Shown: positions 42,479 through 52,700, numbered from the stretch's first letter. The stretch: DNA of 64,000 nucleotides from Microvirga flavescens (GCF_003290125.1 NZ_QMKH01000006.1:62001-126000); one strand, 5' to 3'. Program-made: numbers and translations. The notes: generated by a model not told the origin, from the sequence alone.

Positions 42479-44485
42479 GTGCGTGACGTCCTAGTAAACC
42501 CATTGCTTCGGCTACGAACTACCCCTATCCGCCAGGGGATTACTGGTCGTTCAAAGGATGCGAGTAAGATCAAACCTGACGTATACCAACGCCGACGGCA
42601 AGGCCTCTTAGAGAGTCTTGCTGCTATAAAAGACGCGCCTGAAACGGCGGCGGCAACACACGGTGACAGGGTTTTGCTTTGGGTAAAGATGGATAAGGCT
42701 TCCCAGGCGACCACGCACACACCTCACGACCTATTCGACCCAAAAGTCGGAACTCATCTGATTGCGGCCTGGCGAAATGGCTATATCGTTGAGTTTGCAA
42801 CTTCTGCTTTCGATCGGGTCCAGAGGCGTCTCCAGAATCCATCGACCGATCCTCAGCGCTGCGATATCTTTCGGATTGAGTTCGCTGATTTGTTCGCAAA
42901 TGTGCTGAAGGATGCCAGTCGCATCGAGACTGCATGGTCTTTAGCTTCGGCAGACGAAAGCGGTCGCCGCACATTCAATGTTCGATTGCCGGGTTTTCTA
43001 TCTGGCGAAGCCCAGTCTTCCGTTATCGAAACTTTAGCTAGATTTGCTCGTGAAGATCGCGTTGCCTTGCCAGCGTTTGCCGTTCGTGGTGACCTATTGA
43101 GCTATGAGCAGGCTGCCGAGGCTCGTGCATGGCTTCCAGCATCTCGTTTTACTGAGGGTGCAAGAGCTCTCTCACAGACCAATCCTAGCTTGCCAGTCGG
43201 GATCAGAGACAATGATGTTCTCCACCAGTTGGTAGCTTCCGGAGCTATCGTTCGGTGGGAACCGGTTGCCCCCTTGCGTCCGACAAATCCTGGTGTTGGA
43301 CCAGAGCCCGAACTTGAACTGCCCACACTTGATGAAGAGCCGATCGTTGGTGTCATCGACGGCGGGTACCATGCTACCCGCTACCGTGGTGCTATGGCTT
43401 GGGAAATGGAGCCATTGGTACCAGACGGGTTTGCCGCTCGTGCGCATGGCAATAAGGTCGCGTCCATTTTAGTAGATGCGCATCTATGGAGTAACCAGCT
43501 TCAGCTTCCTCAGCTTCATTGCCGGCTCGGGGTAGTTCAAGCGGTTCCTGATGTAGGTATCAATTTCAGCATTCCAGATCGCGTATTGCTTAACTACCTT
43601 GAGCAAGCCTTTATTGAACATCCAGAGACGCATGTGTGGAACTTATCCGCTAACTTTAATCGCGAGTGTGATGAGTACGATGTAAGCGATTTAGGGCACG
43701 GTCTCTCTGAGATCTCTCGCCGCCACAACAAACTCTTAGTCGTATCCGCTGGTAATCGTTCAGAGACAATCCGGCTCGCCCCACCTGCCGATTGTGAAGC
43801 TGCTATAATTGTCAGTGGCCGAACGCATGACGAGAATGGAAACCCTTCTGAACCATGTTCTTTGTCACGCGTAGGTCTTGGCCCTGAGGGCATGCTTAAA
43901 CCAGAAGCAAGCTGGTTCTCTGAGCATAGAGTTTTAGGGGGCGGTACAGATCGCGGCACGAGCTTTGCGGCGCCGTTGGTCTCTCGGCTTGCCGCACACA
44001 CTTGGAGCAATCTTGCAGATCCGTCGCCTGATTTAGTTAAAGCTCTGTTGATCAGCTCCTGTGATCTGGACGCGTATAGCCACGAGATGGGGTTTGGTTC
44101 GCCAGTCCGACCGGAAATGCCTTGGATTTGCCCGTCCAACGTAGCGGTAGTTGCTTGGACCGCTGATATAAGCGCCTTGCAGCGATACTACTGGACAGGA
44201 ATAAGAGTGCCACAAAGCCTAATCCAGGACGGAAGGTTTGTCGGGCGTGCCAAAATGGTGGCGATCCTCAGCCCAGTCACTCAGCTGGACGGCCATCATT
44301 ATATTTCTACGCGCCTAGGGGCAGGTCTCCAGTACAAGAAGCAAAGGCCAGAAGGTGGCTTCAGAAATATGCCAATGCTTGGATCTTTGAACCCAAATGA
44401 GAGAGCTAGATGCACGCGTTCTCGACCACAAATGGGATCCCGTACGGGTCTATTCAAAAGAATATACAGCAAACAATGGACCTAG
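42479..44485 (+). CDS. S8 subtilisin-like serine protease, C-terminus frame-changed
   Basis: 668 residues. The catalytic triad is intact: Asp294 in GVIDGG, His323 in AHGNKVASIL and Ser495 in GTSFAAP. A roughly 280-residue N-terminal domain has no signal peptide, so the enzyme is cytoplasmic. The last ~29 residues after LNPNE look out of frame; the conserved continuation RELDARVLDHKWDPVRVYSK is found in the +1 frame from 44397. One extra base in the AAATG stretch (44395-44399) would explain it. Catalytic residues are unaffected. It is a partner of the ATPase at 41211. Confidence 0.85.
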   Translation: MRDVLVNPLLRLRTTPIRQGITGRSKDASKIKPDVYQRRRQGLLESLAAIKDAPETAAATHGDRVLLWVKMDKASQATTHTPHDLFDPKVGTHLIAAWRNGYIVEFATSAFDRVQRRLQNPSTDPQRCDIFRIEFADLFANVLKDASRIETAWSLASADESGRRTFNVRLPGFLSGEAQSSVIETLARFAREDRVALPAFAVRGDLLSYEQAAEARAWLPASRFTEGARALSQTNPSLPVGIRDNDVLHQLVASGAIVRWEPVAPLRPTNPGVGPEPELELPTLDEEPIVGVIDGGYHATRYRGAMAWEMEPLVPDGFAARAHGNKVASILVDAHLWSNQLQLPQLHCRLGVVQAVPDVGINFSIPDRVLLNYLEQAFIEHPETHVWNLSANFNRECDEYDVSDLGHGLSEISRRHNKLLVVSAGNRSETIRLAPPADCEAAIIVSGRTHDENGNPSEPCSLSRVGLGPEGMLKPEASWFSEHRVLGGGTDRGTSFAAPLVSRLAAHTWSNLADPSPDLVKALLISSCDLDAYSHEMGFGSPVRPEMPWICPSNVAVVAWTADISALQRYYWTGIRVPQSLIQDGRFVGRAKMVAILSPVTQLDGHHYISTRLGAGLQYKKQRPEGGFRNMPMLGSLNPNERARCTRSRPQMGSRTGLFKRIYSKQWT

Positions 44486-44729
44486 ATTGGCCGGCCCACA
44501 ACCGGAGCTTCAAGTTTACGCCCGGATGTTCTGGCGCAATCAGTTCCAGTACAGCGACGACTTCATGCGGCAGCACGAGGCACAAGTAAGTTTCGTAGTG
44601 ATGCTCGAGGCGTTAGACTCAGGTGCGGACACTTACAACGAGTTCAGGCGTATTATGGCGGAAAACGTCGAGAGCGCGCTTGTTGCTCAGGAAGTCGAAG
44701 TTGAGACGGATAGTGATGATGAAGGTTGA
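44397..44729 (+). CDS. C-terminal segment of the subtilase in a +1 frame
   Basis: 110 residues starting MRELDARVLDHKWDPVRVYS and including YARMFWRNQFQYSDDFMRQH. It overlaps the protease gene by 89 bases and reads like the natural C-terminal domain of the protease family. Either the fusion was split by a one-base indel, or it is a separate translationally coupled subunit using its own ATG. It ends in an acidic tail (EVETDSDDEG). Confidence 0.65.
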   Translation: MRELDARVLDHKWDPVRVYSKEYTANNGPRLAGPQPELQVYARMFWRNQFQYSDDFMRQHEAQVSFVVMLEALDSGADTYNEFRRIMAENVESALVAQEVEVETDSDDEG

Positions 44730-44945
44730 AGGCTCCTGCGTGACGATGCGTGGGAAGTTTTCGGGGAATACATCCTGATTGATGACTGAGCGTCTCAGGT
44801 CAGGGGGCGTGCTGTGGACCTTGCGTTGAACAATGAGGAGCTTAGCTCCTGCGGGCAATCTAAAGGTAGTTTCGACACGTTGCCGGATCCGGTAGCAGGC
44901 TGCTCCCGACCTGCGATCTGATGCTTGCGCGGCTTGTCGGTCACG

Positions 44946-45215
44946 GTCGTTCCTCAGGGAAGGAGATGGCACGGTTGGATTTCAGGCGTCATGATCGTCA
45001 CCGTGTGCCGAGCGCGGGTGGCGGCGACGTGGAGGTGGAATCGGGCGGACCGTTCGCCATCGGCGCCGGGTCTTTGGATGTAACGCGAGAACAGGCCTTC
45101 GAAGACAATCACCTCGTCGAACTCCTTTCCCTTCGCTTTGTGAATGGTCATCACGATGACGCCCTGTTGCGGGCGGGTGGATCGCGCGGAGTAGGGGAGA
45201 GATCAGGCTCTCGAA
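44946..45215 (-). pseudogene. UvrD/Rep-type helicase C-terminal remnant
   Basis: The minus strand reads QQGVIVMTIHKAKGKEFDEV, then a VAATRARHTVTIMTP-type segment: the helicase motifs V (TIHKAKGKEFD) and VI (AATRAR) of superfamily 1 helicases. The stretch is about 85 codons, with no start and no motifs I-IV. It is a broken fragment, possibly of a defence-associated helicase. Confidence 0.75.
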
Positions 45216-45300
45216 GCCGATGATATGACCTGGATCATACGGTCCGGGCTCGACGCGCGATAACACCTGGGCATCACAACCCCAGTTTCCCGTGATCATG

Positions 45301-45776
45301 ACCCGTATCGCCTTCCTCGCCCTGTGTCTTGTCGGCTCATCTGCTCCGGCCCTGGCCCAGCATCAGCATGCCCCCGCCGCCTCGTCCTATGCCGGCCTCG
45401 AGACGAGGGCGGTGAAGGCACTCTCGGACCAGCAGGTTGCGGACCTGAGGGCCGGACGCGGTATGGGCTACGCGCTTGCGGCTGAGCTCAATGGGTATCC
45501 CGGCCGACCCACGTGCCCGAATTGAGGGAGCAACTCGAACTGACGACGGAGCAGCGCAGCCGCATGCAGGAACTCTTCGAGACCATGAAGGTCGAGACGA
45601 TCCCGATCGGTAAGCGGCTCATCGCGCAGGAAGCAGAACTGGATCGGCAGTTCTCCGAACGCACAGTGACGACCGCGATCCTCACTTCCGCCTCAGCGGC
45701 GATCGGAGCGACGCAGCGGCGCTTCGGAGCGCCCACAAGCTGCGTGGCTACTCTTAGGCGGAGTAGCGGGCTGATC
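45301..45776 (+). pseudogene. Spy/CpxP-like (LTXXQ) periplasmic protein, frameshifted
   Basis: From the ATG at 45301 (MTRIAFLALCLVGSSAPALA) a signal peptide and GRGMGYALAAELNGYPG are read; the frame then stops at 45525. The continuation ELREQLELTTEQRSRMQELF appears one frame over, and after IGATQ a second shift restores AALRSAHKLRGYS. The LT.EQ motif and helix pattern are those of Spy/CpxP-type envelope chaperones or metal sensors. At least two frameshifts make it inactive. Confidence 0.78.
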
Positions 45777-46254
45777 GAGCTATATCGCCCGCAGTAAGGC
45801 CACACATTGGGCGGCCTTTCCTTTGTGTTGGCTGTTGAGGTTTCGAGGCTGCCTCTTGAGTGCGGCAGCCTTTGGCTTCATTTGAGCGCACTACGCGGTG
45901 AATCTGACCAACCTTTGTGAGCGTCCTCATCCCGTGGTCGTGATCTGGAACCTAAGCATGTTGTCCCCGCGCATAATATTGCGCTGACGCTAACGGAACA
46001 GATCCAAACCCACCAGTGCTTAGGGGTTGCCGAGCTTGAGGCGGGTCGCATCGGGCCAAGACATATCGGGCTACAGCGTAGAATCGGCGGTTTATGGCGG
46101 GCCGAGAACGATGAAACGGAGAATTACGTTTGCGCTTCCCGTCCATTGCCCTCGTTAATCTTCTCCGGGTAGATCGAGACCGAAGGCAACCAATGCCGAC
46201 ATTCATCAAGCGGACATTGGCTCCTGTCGAACGCGGCGCACGGGTTCGAAGCGA
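45776..46254. other. Intergenic region, 479 bases
   Basis: It includes a weak hairpin (AAGGCC at 45796 with GGCCTTT at 45813, then CCTTTG). The rest holds no gene I can support. Confidence 0.5.
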
Positions 46255-46836
46255 TCAACTCGTCTTACGGAATGCTCTGGGATCGCTGACCCAAGTGGTC
46301 CATCGCTGAGATGCCGAACTGCTCTTGTTAATCCACATCTCGTTGGTTGTGTCCCCCTCAGCCGGAGCCTCGTCCAAATATGGATAGATACCGAGGTATT
46401 CTTGACCCTCATAGCTTGTCTGACGGTTTTGCGTAACGGGGAGTATCGCTACGGCGCCGTTGAAGCCGTCGAAATAGCCCAGTTCCCAAGGCATCCATTT
46501 GGAAGATCCGGAATTTGTAGTATGCACGTAGACGAGTGACTTGCACTGGCGCATTCGCATCCGAATGACTTCCGCGTTTGCGGCGGTGACATTGCTTCTG
46601 TTCAATTGCGGGTCTTCCAACCAGTCGACGTAGACCGTTTTGCCATAATCCTCCAGAACACCCTTCACACCCAAAATGATCTCAGCGTCAGAAGTTGAAT
46701 GACTGAGAAAAATGTCGAAGCTGGTCTTGGTTTTCGCCGTAGCGACCTCCTCCTTAAGAACGGTTTTCGCCGTTCTCAATATTCCAACCTTCCGCTGCGC
46801 GCGCTGACGTATGCGGTTTTCCGTGAACGTGGACAC
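46255..46836 (-). CDS. Thoeris-associated TIR-domain protein (second ThsB-like)
   Basis: 193 residues, GTG start with GGGGG upstream. A TIR domain at about 35-150: FDIFLSHSTSDAEIILGVKG (strand A and BB-loop region), LEDYGKTVYVDWLEDPQLN, then SKWMPWELGYFDGFNG with the catalytic glutamate position (WEL). TIR enzymes in Thoeris use NAD+ to make a cyclic ADP-ribose-type signal. It is 94 bases after the first TIR gene on the same strand. Thoeris systems often carry several TIR genes, which may sense different phages. Confidence 0.84.
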   Translation of the reverse strand: MSTFTENRIRQRAQRKVGILRTAKTVLKEEVATAKTKTSFDIFLSHSTSDAEIILGVKGVLEDYGKTVYVDWLEDPQLNRSNVTAANAEVIRMRMRQCKSLVYVHTTNSGSSKWMPWELGYFDGFNGAVAILPVTQNRQTSYEGQEYLGIYPYLDEAPAEGDTTNEMWINKSSSASQRWTTWVSDPRAFRKTS

Positions 46837-46930
46837 CGGTTCCCCCTACATTGTCTGATCGCGATATTGTCGTCGGTCGCGCTGCTCAGCAGGATCATGC
46901 TGCTGCTGGCAGGAACTTCAAACTCTGCGC

Positions 46931-47548
46931 TCAAATGAGTGCTGGTGCGTTGTTTGAGCGCATCGGCCGTGAAAGGTCATACTCGCAGTGAGTTCGACCA
47001 TCGTAGGCAGCATCAATCATCGTCACGAGATTGTTCAAATTTCCCGCGATGCGATCCCACGTGGTCACGGAAACCTTTGCCTTTGGGGCCAGTAAGTTAT
47101 CGATGATGCGGGCAGGAAGGTATGGGTAGCGCCGTTCATATTCCGCCCGGTCGCTGATGGTGTTCCACGAGATGCAATCAGGATAGACGGTGGCCTTCTC
47201 AACTTCGTGCGCAGCCGTCCAATATGTCGGATTGGTGGACGGAAGTTGGACCACAAGGACACCGGATTGCTTATTGACCGCTCCATCGTACATGCTGGAG
47301 TATATTTCCCAATCGACATGCTTTCTTCCTCTGGTTTCCGTGCCGACCAGAACGATGGTAACGCTTGAACCTCTGAGATAATCATCTCGAATGATCCGAC
47401 GGATGCTTTCGGTTGGAAGATTGTCGTTAACGTCGTTCGTATCAACAGATACGTCGATGAACAGGCCGTATTGGTCGGCCCATTGTTGTAATTGGTTCTT
47501 GGCCCACTGGTCATTGGCGTGATGGTAACTGATGAAGACTTTGTGCAT
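46931..47548 (-). CDS. thsB: Thoeris ThsB, TIR-like (DUF1863) signal-producing protein
   Basis: 205 residues. The domain (MTH538/DUF1863 TIR-like) begins MHKVFISYHHANDQWAKNQL and includes SSVTIVLVGTETRGRKHVDW followed by EIYSSM, with the conserved glutamate after the tryptophan. It lies 4 bases after the ThsA stop codon in the same operon. On phage infection ThsB makes a cyclic ADP-ribose isomer from NAD+ that activates ThsA. The C-terminal part (about 130-205) is variable in the family. Confidence 0.88.
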   Translation of the reverse strand: MHKVFISYHHANDQWAKNQLQQWADQYGLFIDVSVDTNDVNDNLPTESIRRIIRDDYLRGSSVTIVLVGTETRGRKHVDWEIYSSMYDGAVNKQSGVLVVQLPSTNPTYWTAAHEVEKATVYPDCISWNTISDRAEYERRYPYLPARIIDNLLAPKAKVSVTTWDRIAGNLNNLVTMIDAAYDGRTHCEYDLSRPMRSNNAPALI

Positions 47549-47552
47549 CGGG

Positions 47553-48983
47553 TTACCTGATTTTCCGGGCAGCGGCCGCGAGTTTTAAGATTGGGTCGAT
47601 CAGTTCATTGAGATTCGCACGTGGCTCGCGCAACTCCTTCAGCGCACCGAGCAGAGCTGCATCTCCGTTAGCACCGTCTCCAATCCAACGGTCGGCTAAT
47701 TCAGCGGCGGCATAACCGGTGGCACCTACAGGAATACAGGTCACACCATGTTGTCGGGCGATTTCAAACTCGCGGATCATGCCGTCGGCGACGACGGTTT
47801 CATCGCCGACCTTCTTGTTGCCAAACAGGAACAATGCGATGCCCGCTGACGAAATTATGTCTTGGCGGTAGGCTTCCCAAACTTCGGTCCGCTTCGCCTC
47901 ATCGGCGATGTATTGCGGAAAGGGTCGCATCAGCATTCGATCTTCGATATGCCCCTGGTGGTCTGCGTAAATCGCTTCAAGTGCGCCCGTGAACAGGGCA
48001 TTGCCGACGCCGAGGCCCATGCCTGTCGCGACGCGAAGTTTGGCCGAGATCAAGGCCGAACCCAAAGTCCGCATAAAGCCTGTAACCGACGGTTCACCCC
48101 ATGGCGCGAAGTCACTCGCGCTCGACGAGACGAAGATCGTCCGGCTACGGTATTGCCGTTCAATCTCGGCCAGGATGTCGGTAATCTCGCTATATTCGTC
48201 GACCAGCAATGGGCGAATGTTGAATCGCTTCAGGTCTTCGAGCACGAGCGCTTGTCGAATTTTTCCATATTCAAACTCAGCGTCGCTTTCATCGATGCGG
48301 CGGGTGCGGTTCCGAAAGATGGCGTAGTGACGGCGTTGGTTGGTTTTGTACGTGATCCGCACCCGAGCCAGCACCTGTTCAAGGTTCGGGTCCGTAAAAC
48401 TGAATCCGGCGAATAAGAAGGATTTCGACACAAGATCGCCTGCCAGCGCGTTGATGAACGCTCCACGGTCACTCGCGTAACGCTCGTAATCATCGCGCGT
48501 AGCGACTGCTTCATCTGGCCGGTCAACATCCCCATGCATCTTGTAAACGATGGCATCGCGGCGGGGCTGCGTGTTCGCCAACTGCGGTACGGCCCATTTG
48601 ACATCAACAATCTTGCCTGCGTCTCTTAACGCAGTCTCGATCAGCTTGTCGTAGTTGGTTGTCCAGTAGGTCGTGATGGGAAGCCGCGCTAACAGTCTGT
48701 GATTGGTGGTGGGCGGGTTATTTGCCGAGAACGCGTTGACGATAGCCGTGTGAAGAGCGTGCCGGTTCTGGTGGTTCGCGTTCACATGAAATTGCGCCAC
48801 CGCAACGAGATCGGACTCTTTGTCAACGTCGAGATGGAGTTCTTCGGCTAGCGGTCGGACCAGGTTCGCCCAATCCACGAATCCGGCAGGAGCCGACAGT
48901 CCTGCCCCGGCAAAGATCGCTGCGTTACCTGCCTCGATTTCCGCAAGAAAACTGGCAACAAATCCCTTTATGTCATCCCGCAT
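47553..48983 (-). CDS. thsA: Thoeris ThsA, SIR2-SLOG NADase effector (type I)
   Basis: 476 residues. The SIR2 domain (about 10-280) has GAGLSAPAGF (27-34), TTNYD with Asn110, KMHGD with His150, the two catalytic positions, and AGFSFTDPNLEQVL. The C-terminal SLOG (STALD) domain (about 290-470) has IFVSSSASDFAPWG, then ATGMGLGVGNALFTGALEAI and IALFLFGNK, the pocket that binds the ThsB-made signal. Activation leads to NAD+ loss and stops phage spread. ATG 48983 is chosen; a TTG one codon earlier is possible. First gene of the operon with thsB and a second TIR gene. Confidence 0.92.
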   Translation of the reverse strand: MRDDIKGFVASFLAEIEAGNAAIFAGAGLSAPAGFVDWANLVRPLAEELHLDVDKESDLVAVAQFHVNANHQNRHALHTAIVNAFSANNPPTTNHRLLARLPITTYWTTNYDKLIETALRDAGKIVDVKWAVPQLANTQPRRDAIVYKMHGDVDRPDEAVATRDDYERYASDRGAFINALAGDLVSKSFLFAGFSFTDPNLEQVLARVRITYKTNQRRHYAIFRNRTRRIDESDAEFEYGKIRQALVLEDLKRFNIRPLLVDEYSEITDILAEIERQYRSRTIFVSSSASDFAPWGEPSVTGFMRTLGSALISAKLRVATGMGLGVGNALFTGALEAIYADHQGHIEDRMLMRPFPQYIADEAKRTEVWEAYRQDIISSAGIALFLFGNKKVGDETVVADGMIREFEIARQHGVTCIPVGATGYAAAELADRWIGDGANGDAALLGALKELREPRANLNELIDPILKLAAAARKIR

Positions 48984-49263
48984 CAATCGACTCTTCTCTG
49001 GTCGTTGGTCTTACGGTCTGGCAAATAGGAAATATCGCCCCCGTCCCCTCGCAAAACATGGCTGTGCTGGCCCAGATATTCAACCTCAATCGCTACAGTA
49101 AGCATAAAGTAGAAGCTCATCTCCGGACTTCCGACCAAGCCAATTGCTTAGTCCGTATGTCCTTTGGGCCCGATCCTTCAGAATCGAGTTGCCGCGCGGA
49201 AGTCGCGCGGCCTCGAAGTCTGGAGGGTTCATGGAGAAGAACGTTCCTGCCAGCCGTCCATAA

Positions 49264-49290
49264 GAAAGGCCGCCCGAGAGGCGGCCTTTC
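49264..49290. terminator. Perfect 11-bp stem hairpin
   Basis: GAAAGGCCGCC (49264-49274) with GGCGGCCTTTC (49280-49290) and a 5-base loop; TTTC ends on either strand fit a bidirectional terminator. Confidence 0.75.
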
Positions 49291-49494
49291 GTTTGCGTCG
49301 TTTGCGGAAGTTTTCAAGCTCTTCAGCACGTACGCGCGCTTGATAAGTGGGATCTTGGCTGGCTTTCAGAATTTTGTTCACGTGAACAGAACGCTGGCAT
49401 CGAACGGCAAGCAAGCCTGGCACATGACCTGCATCCCAGTAAGCGTATTCCTCTCGAGGCCCCCAATTTGGCGAGAGCTGCCATCCGGCAAAAC

Positions 49495-49529
49495 GAAGCC
49501 CCCGCCTCATTAGGTGAGGCGGGGGCTTC
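49495..49529 (+). terminator. Perfect 15-bp stem hairpin
   Basis: GAAGCCCCCGCCTCA (49495-49509) pairs fully with TGAGGCGGGGGCTTC (49515-49529), with TTCTTTTG following on the plus strand. Confidence 0.8.
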
Positions 49530-49751
49530 GGCTTCTTTTGAGACGCGCCAGGTGGTTGCGACCATCCTAGTCATTTTCTGAGTGACGGATGAGTCCAACT
49601 TTGGGAGGTGTGAGCGCAAACTCCTTGGCGAGCCTCACTAACCTTGCATCTATTCTCACCTACGGACAGACTATGCAGTCACTTGCGGGCAGACTTCGCT
49701 GAAATCTGCCCAAACTTTCAGTTTCGGCACAATTAGGTGTTGTCAACGAAG

Positions 49752-52700
49752 TTAACTGCACCCCGTCGTGCTTCCGCACGTATCGCATTTCAAGCACGTC
49801 CCATTCCGAACCAGCGTAAAGTTCGCGCACTCCGGGCACGCTTCGCCCACGTAACCCTTCATCTTCGCCTCGGCGCGCTTGTCAGCGAGGGAAGGGGTGG
49901 CTGCGGGGGCGGTGAAGGCGAGTTTGGCGATTTCCGCTTCGCCGACGGTTTCCTGCACCAGCTCGCTCTTGAGGGCGGCTGCGCCCGTGGTGGCAAGGGC
50001 CACGGCGGGGGCCGCGGCGCGGGCGATGGCGGCTCCGCCGGGGATCAGCATCAGGCGGTCGACATTGCCGCGGGTGAAGCCGCGGGAGACGACGGTCGTC
50101 GCCGGTGCGGGCTCGGGAGCCTTCGATTGCGCTTCGCCCTGGCCGATGGTGGTGGGGCCGGCTTCCGACGGGTCCACATGGGCGAGATCGTTGCGCCCGA
50201 GATAGGACACGGCCAGCTCGCGGAATACGTAGTCGAGGATCGACGTCGCGCTCTTGATGCGCTCGTTGCCCTGCACGAAGCCCGCGGGCTCGAAGCGCGT
50301 GAAGGTGAAGGCCTCCACGTATTCCTCCAGCGGCACGCCGTATTGCAGGCCGAGCGAGATGGCGATGGCGAAGTTGTTCATCATCGCACGGAAGGCCGCG
50401 CCTTCCTTGTGCATGTCGATGAAGATCTCGCCGAGGCTGCCATCGTCGTATTCGCCCGTGCGCAGGTACACCTTGTGGCCGCCGACGACGGCCTTCTGGG
50501 TGTAGCCCTTGCGGCGGTCGGGCATCTTCTCGCGCTCGTGCACCTTCACCACGCGCTCGACGATCTTCTCTACGATCTTCTCCGAGAGATTCGCGGCCTT
50601 GGCGGCGGCGGGCAGGGCGACGAGAGCCTCGACGGCATCCTCCGCATCCTCGTCCTCATCGGCGATGAGGGCCGAGTTGAGCGGCTGCGAGAGCTTGGAG
50701 CCGTCGCGGTAGAGCGCGTTGGCTTTCAGCGCCAGACGCCAGGAGAGCATGTAGGCGTTCTTGCAGTCCTCGACGGTGGCGTCGTTCGGCATGTTGATGG
50801 TCTTGGAGATCGCGCCCGAGATGAAGGGCTGCGCCGCCGCCATCATGTGGATGTGGCTCTCCACCGACAGATAGCGCTTGCCGATCTTGCCGCACGGATT
50901 GGCGCAATCGAATACCGCGTAGTGCTCGGTCTTGAGGTGAGGCGCGCCTTCGAGAGTCATCGCGCCGCAGATGTGGATGTTCGCCGCTTCGATATCGGCC
51001 TTCGAGAAGCCGAGGAAGGTGAGGAGGTCGAACGACGCCTCATTCAGCTTCTCGGCCGGGACCTTCAGCGTGCCGGTGAGGAAGTCCTCGCCGAGCGTCC
51101 ACTTGTTGAAGACGAACTTGATGTCGAAAGCGCTCTTCAAGCCCTTCTCGACCGCTTCGATCTTCTCGTCTGTGAAGCCCTTCGCGGCAAGCGTCGTCGG
51201 GTTGATGGCGGGGGCCTGGCGCATGGAGCCGTGGCCCACCGCGTAAGCCTCGATCTCCGCGATGTCCGCCTCACGGTAGCCGAGGGCGCGGAGCGCATCC
51301 GGCACGGCGCGGTTGATGATCTTGAAGTAACCGCCGCCAGCGAGCTTCTTGAACTTCACGAGGGCGAAGTCAGGCTCGATGCCGGTGGTGTCGCAATCCA
51401 TCACGAGGCCGATGGTGCCCGTCGGCGCGATCACGGTGGCCTGCGCGTTGCGGTAGCCGTGCTTCTCGCCGAGTTCGAGCGCCTTGTCCCACGCAGCCTT
51501 GGCGTGCGTCACGAGGTTCTGATCAGGGCAGGAGGCGTGATCGAGCGGAACCGGGTTGACGCTCAGACCTTCATAGCCCGTGTCGTGCCCATGCGCCGCG
51601 CGGCGGTGATTGCGGATGACGCGCAGCATGTGCTTCGCGTTCTTGGCGTAGTTCGGGAACGGCCCGAGCTCGCCCGCGATTTCCGCCGAGGTGGTGTAGG
51701 ACACGCCGGTCATGATCGCGGTGAGCGCGCCGCAGAGCGCGCGGCCTTCCGCCGAGTCGTAAGGCAGGCCCATCGTCATGAGCAGGCCGCCGATATTGGC
51801 AAAGCCCAGGCCCAGCGTGCGGTATTCGTAGGAGAGCTGCGCGATTTCCTTGGAGGGGAACTGCGCCATCATCACCGAGATTTCGAGAACGACGGTCCAC
51901 AGGCGGCAGGCATGCTCGTAGGACTTCGCGTCGAAGGTCTTCGTTTCGCGGTCGTAGAACTGCAGCAGGTTCGCGGAGGCGAGGTTACAGGCCGTGTCGT
52001 CCAGGAACATGTATTCCGAGCAGGGGTTCGACGCCCGGATGCGGCCACCGGCGGGGCTGGTGTGCCAGTCGTTCATGGTGGTGTTGAAGTGCAGGCCGGG
52101 ATCGGCGGATGCCCAGGCGGCGAAGCCGATCTGCTCCCACAGGTCGCGGGCCTTGATGGTCTTGATGACCTTGCCGTCCTTGCGGGCGGTGAGGTTCCAG
52201 TCGCCATTGGCCTCGACGGCGCGCAGGAAGTCGTCCGTCAGCGAGACCGAGTTGTTGGAGTTCTGGCCTGAGACGGTGAGATAGGCCTCCGAATCCCAAT
52301 CCGTGTCGTAGATCGGGAAGTCGATATCCGTGTAGCCCTGCTTGGCGAACTGGATGACGCGCTTGATGTAGTTGTCCGGGATCATGACGCGGCGCGCCAT
52401 CTTGATCTCGCGCTTCAGGGCCGGGTTCTTCTCCGGATCGAAGCAGGCGTCGTCCTGTCCCTCACAGTTCACGCAGGCTTTCAGAATCGCCTTGAGGTGC
52501 TTGTTGCCGAGCTTGGAGCCGGCGACGAGAGCAGCAACCTTCTGCTCTTCCTTCACCTTCCAGTCGATATAGGCCTCGATGTCCGGGTGATCGACGTCGA
52601 CCACCACCATCTTCGCCGCGCGGCGCGTGGTGCCGCCGGACTTGATCGCGCCCGCCGCGCGGTCGCCGATCTTCAGGAAGGACATGAGGCCGGAGGAGCG

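Larger units (their letters stand above)
48984..49751. other. Intergenic region, 768 bases, with two strong hairpins
   Basis: Two strong hairpins (49264-49290 and 49495-49529) bracket about 200 bases. A minus-strand frame at 49229-49510 has protein-like character (AGHVPGLLAVRCQRSVHVNK) but begins inside one hairpin and runs through the other, so it is not called. A further palindrome, CCGCGCG with CGCGCGG, lies near 49192-49210. Confidence 0.5.

Noticed and set aside
45952..46209. Minus-strand frame after the second TIR gene
   Set aside because: Arg-rich translation with no domain or ribosome site; probably noncoding.
49229..49510. Minus-strand 93-codon frame with protein-like middle
   Set aside because: It starts inside one strong hairpin and runs through another, so coding is doubtful.
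49737..52271. A long plus-strand open frame antisense to nrdJ
   Set aside because: It is a mirror of the GC-rich nrdJ coding frame, with Arg/Ala/Glu/His-rich composition and no recognisable domains.
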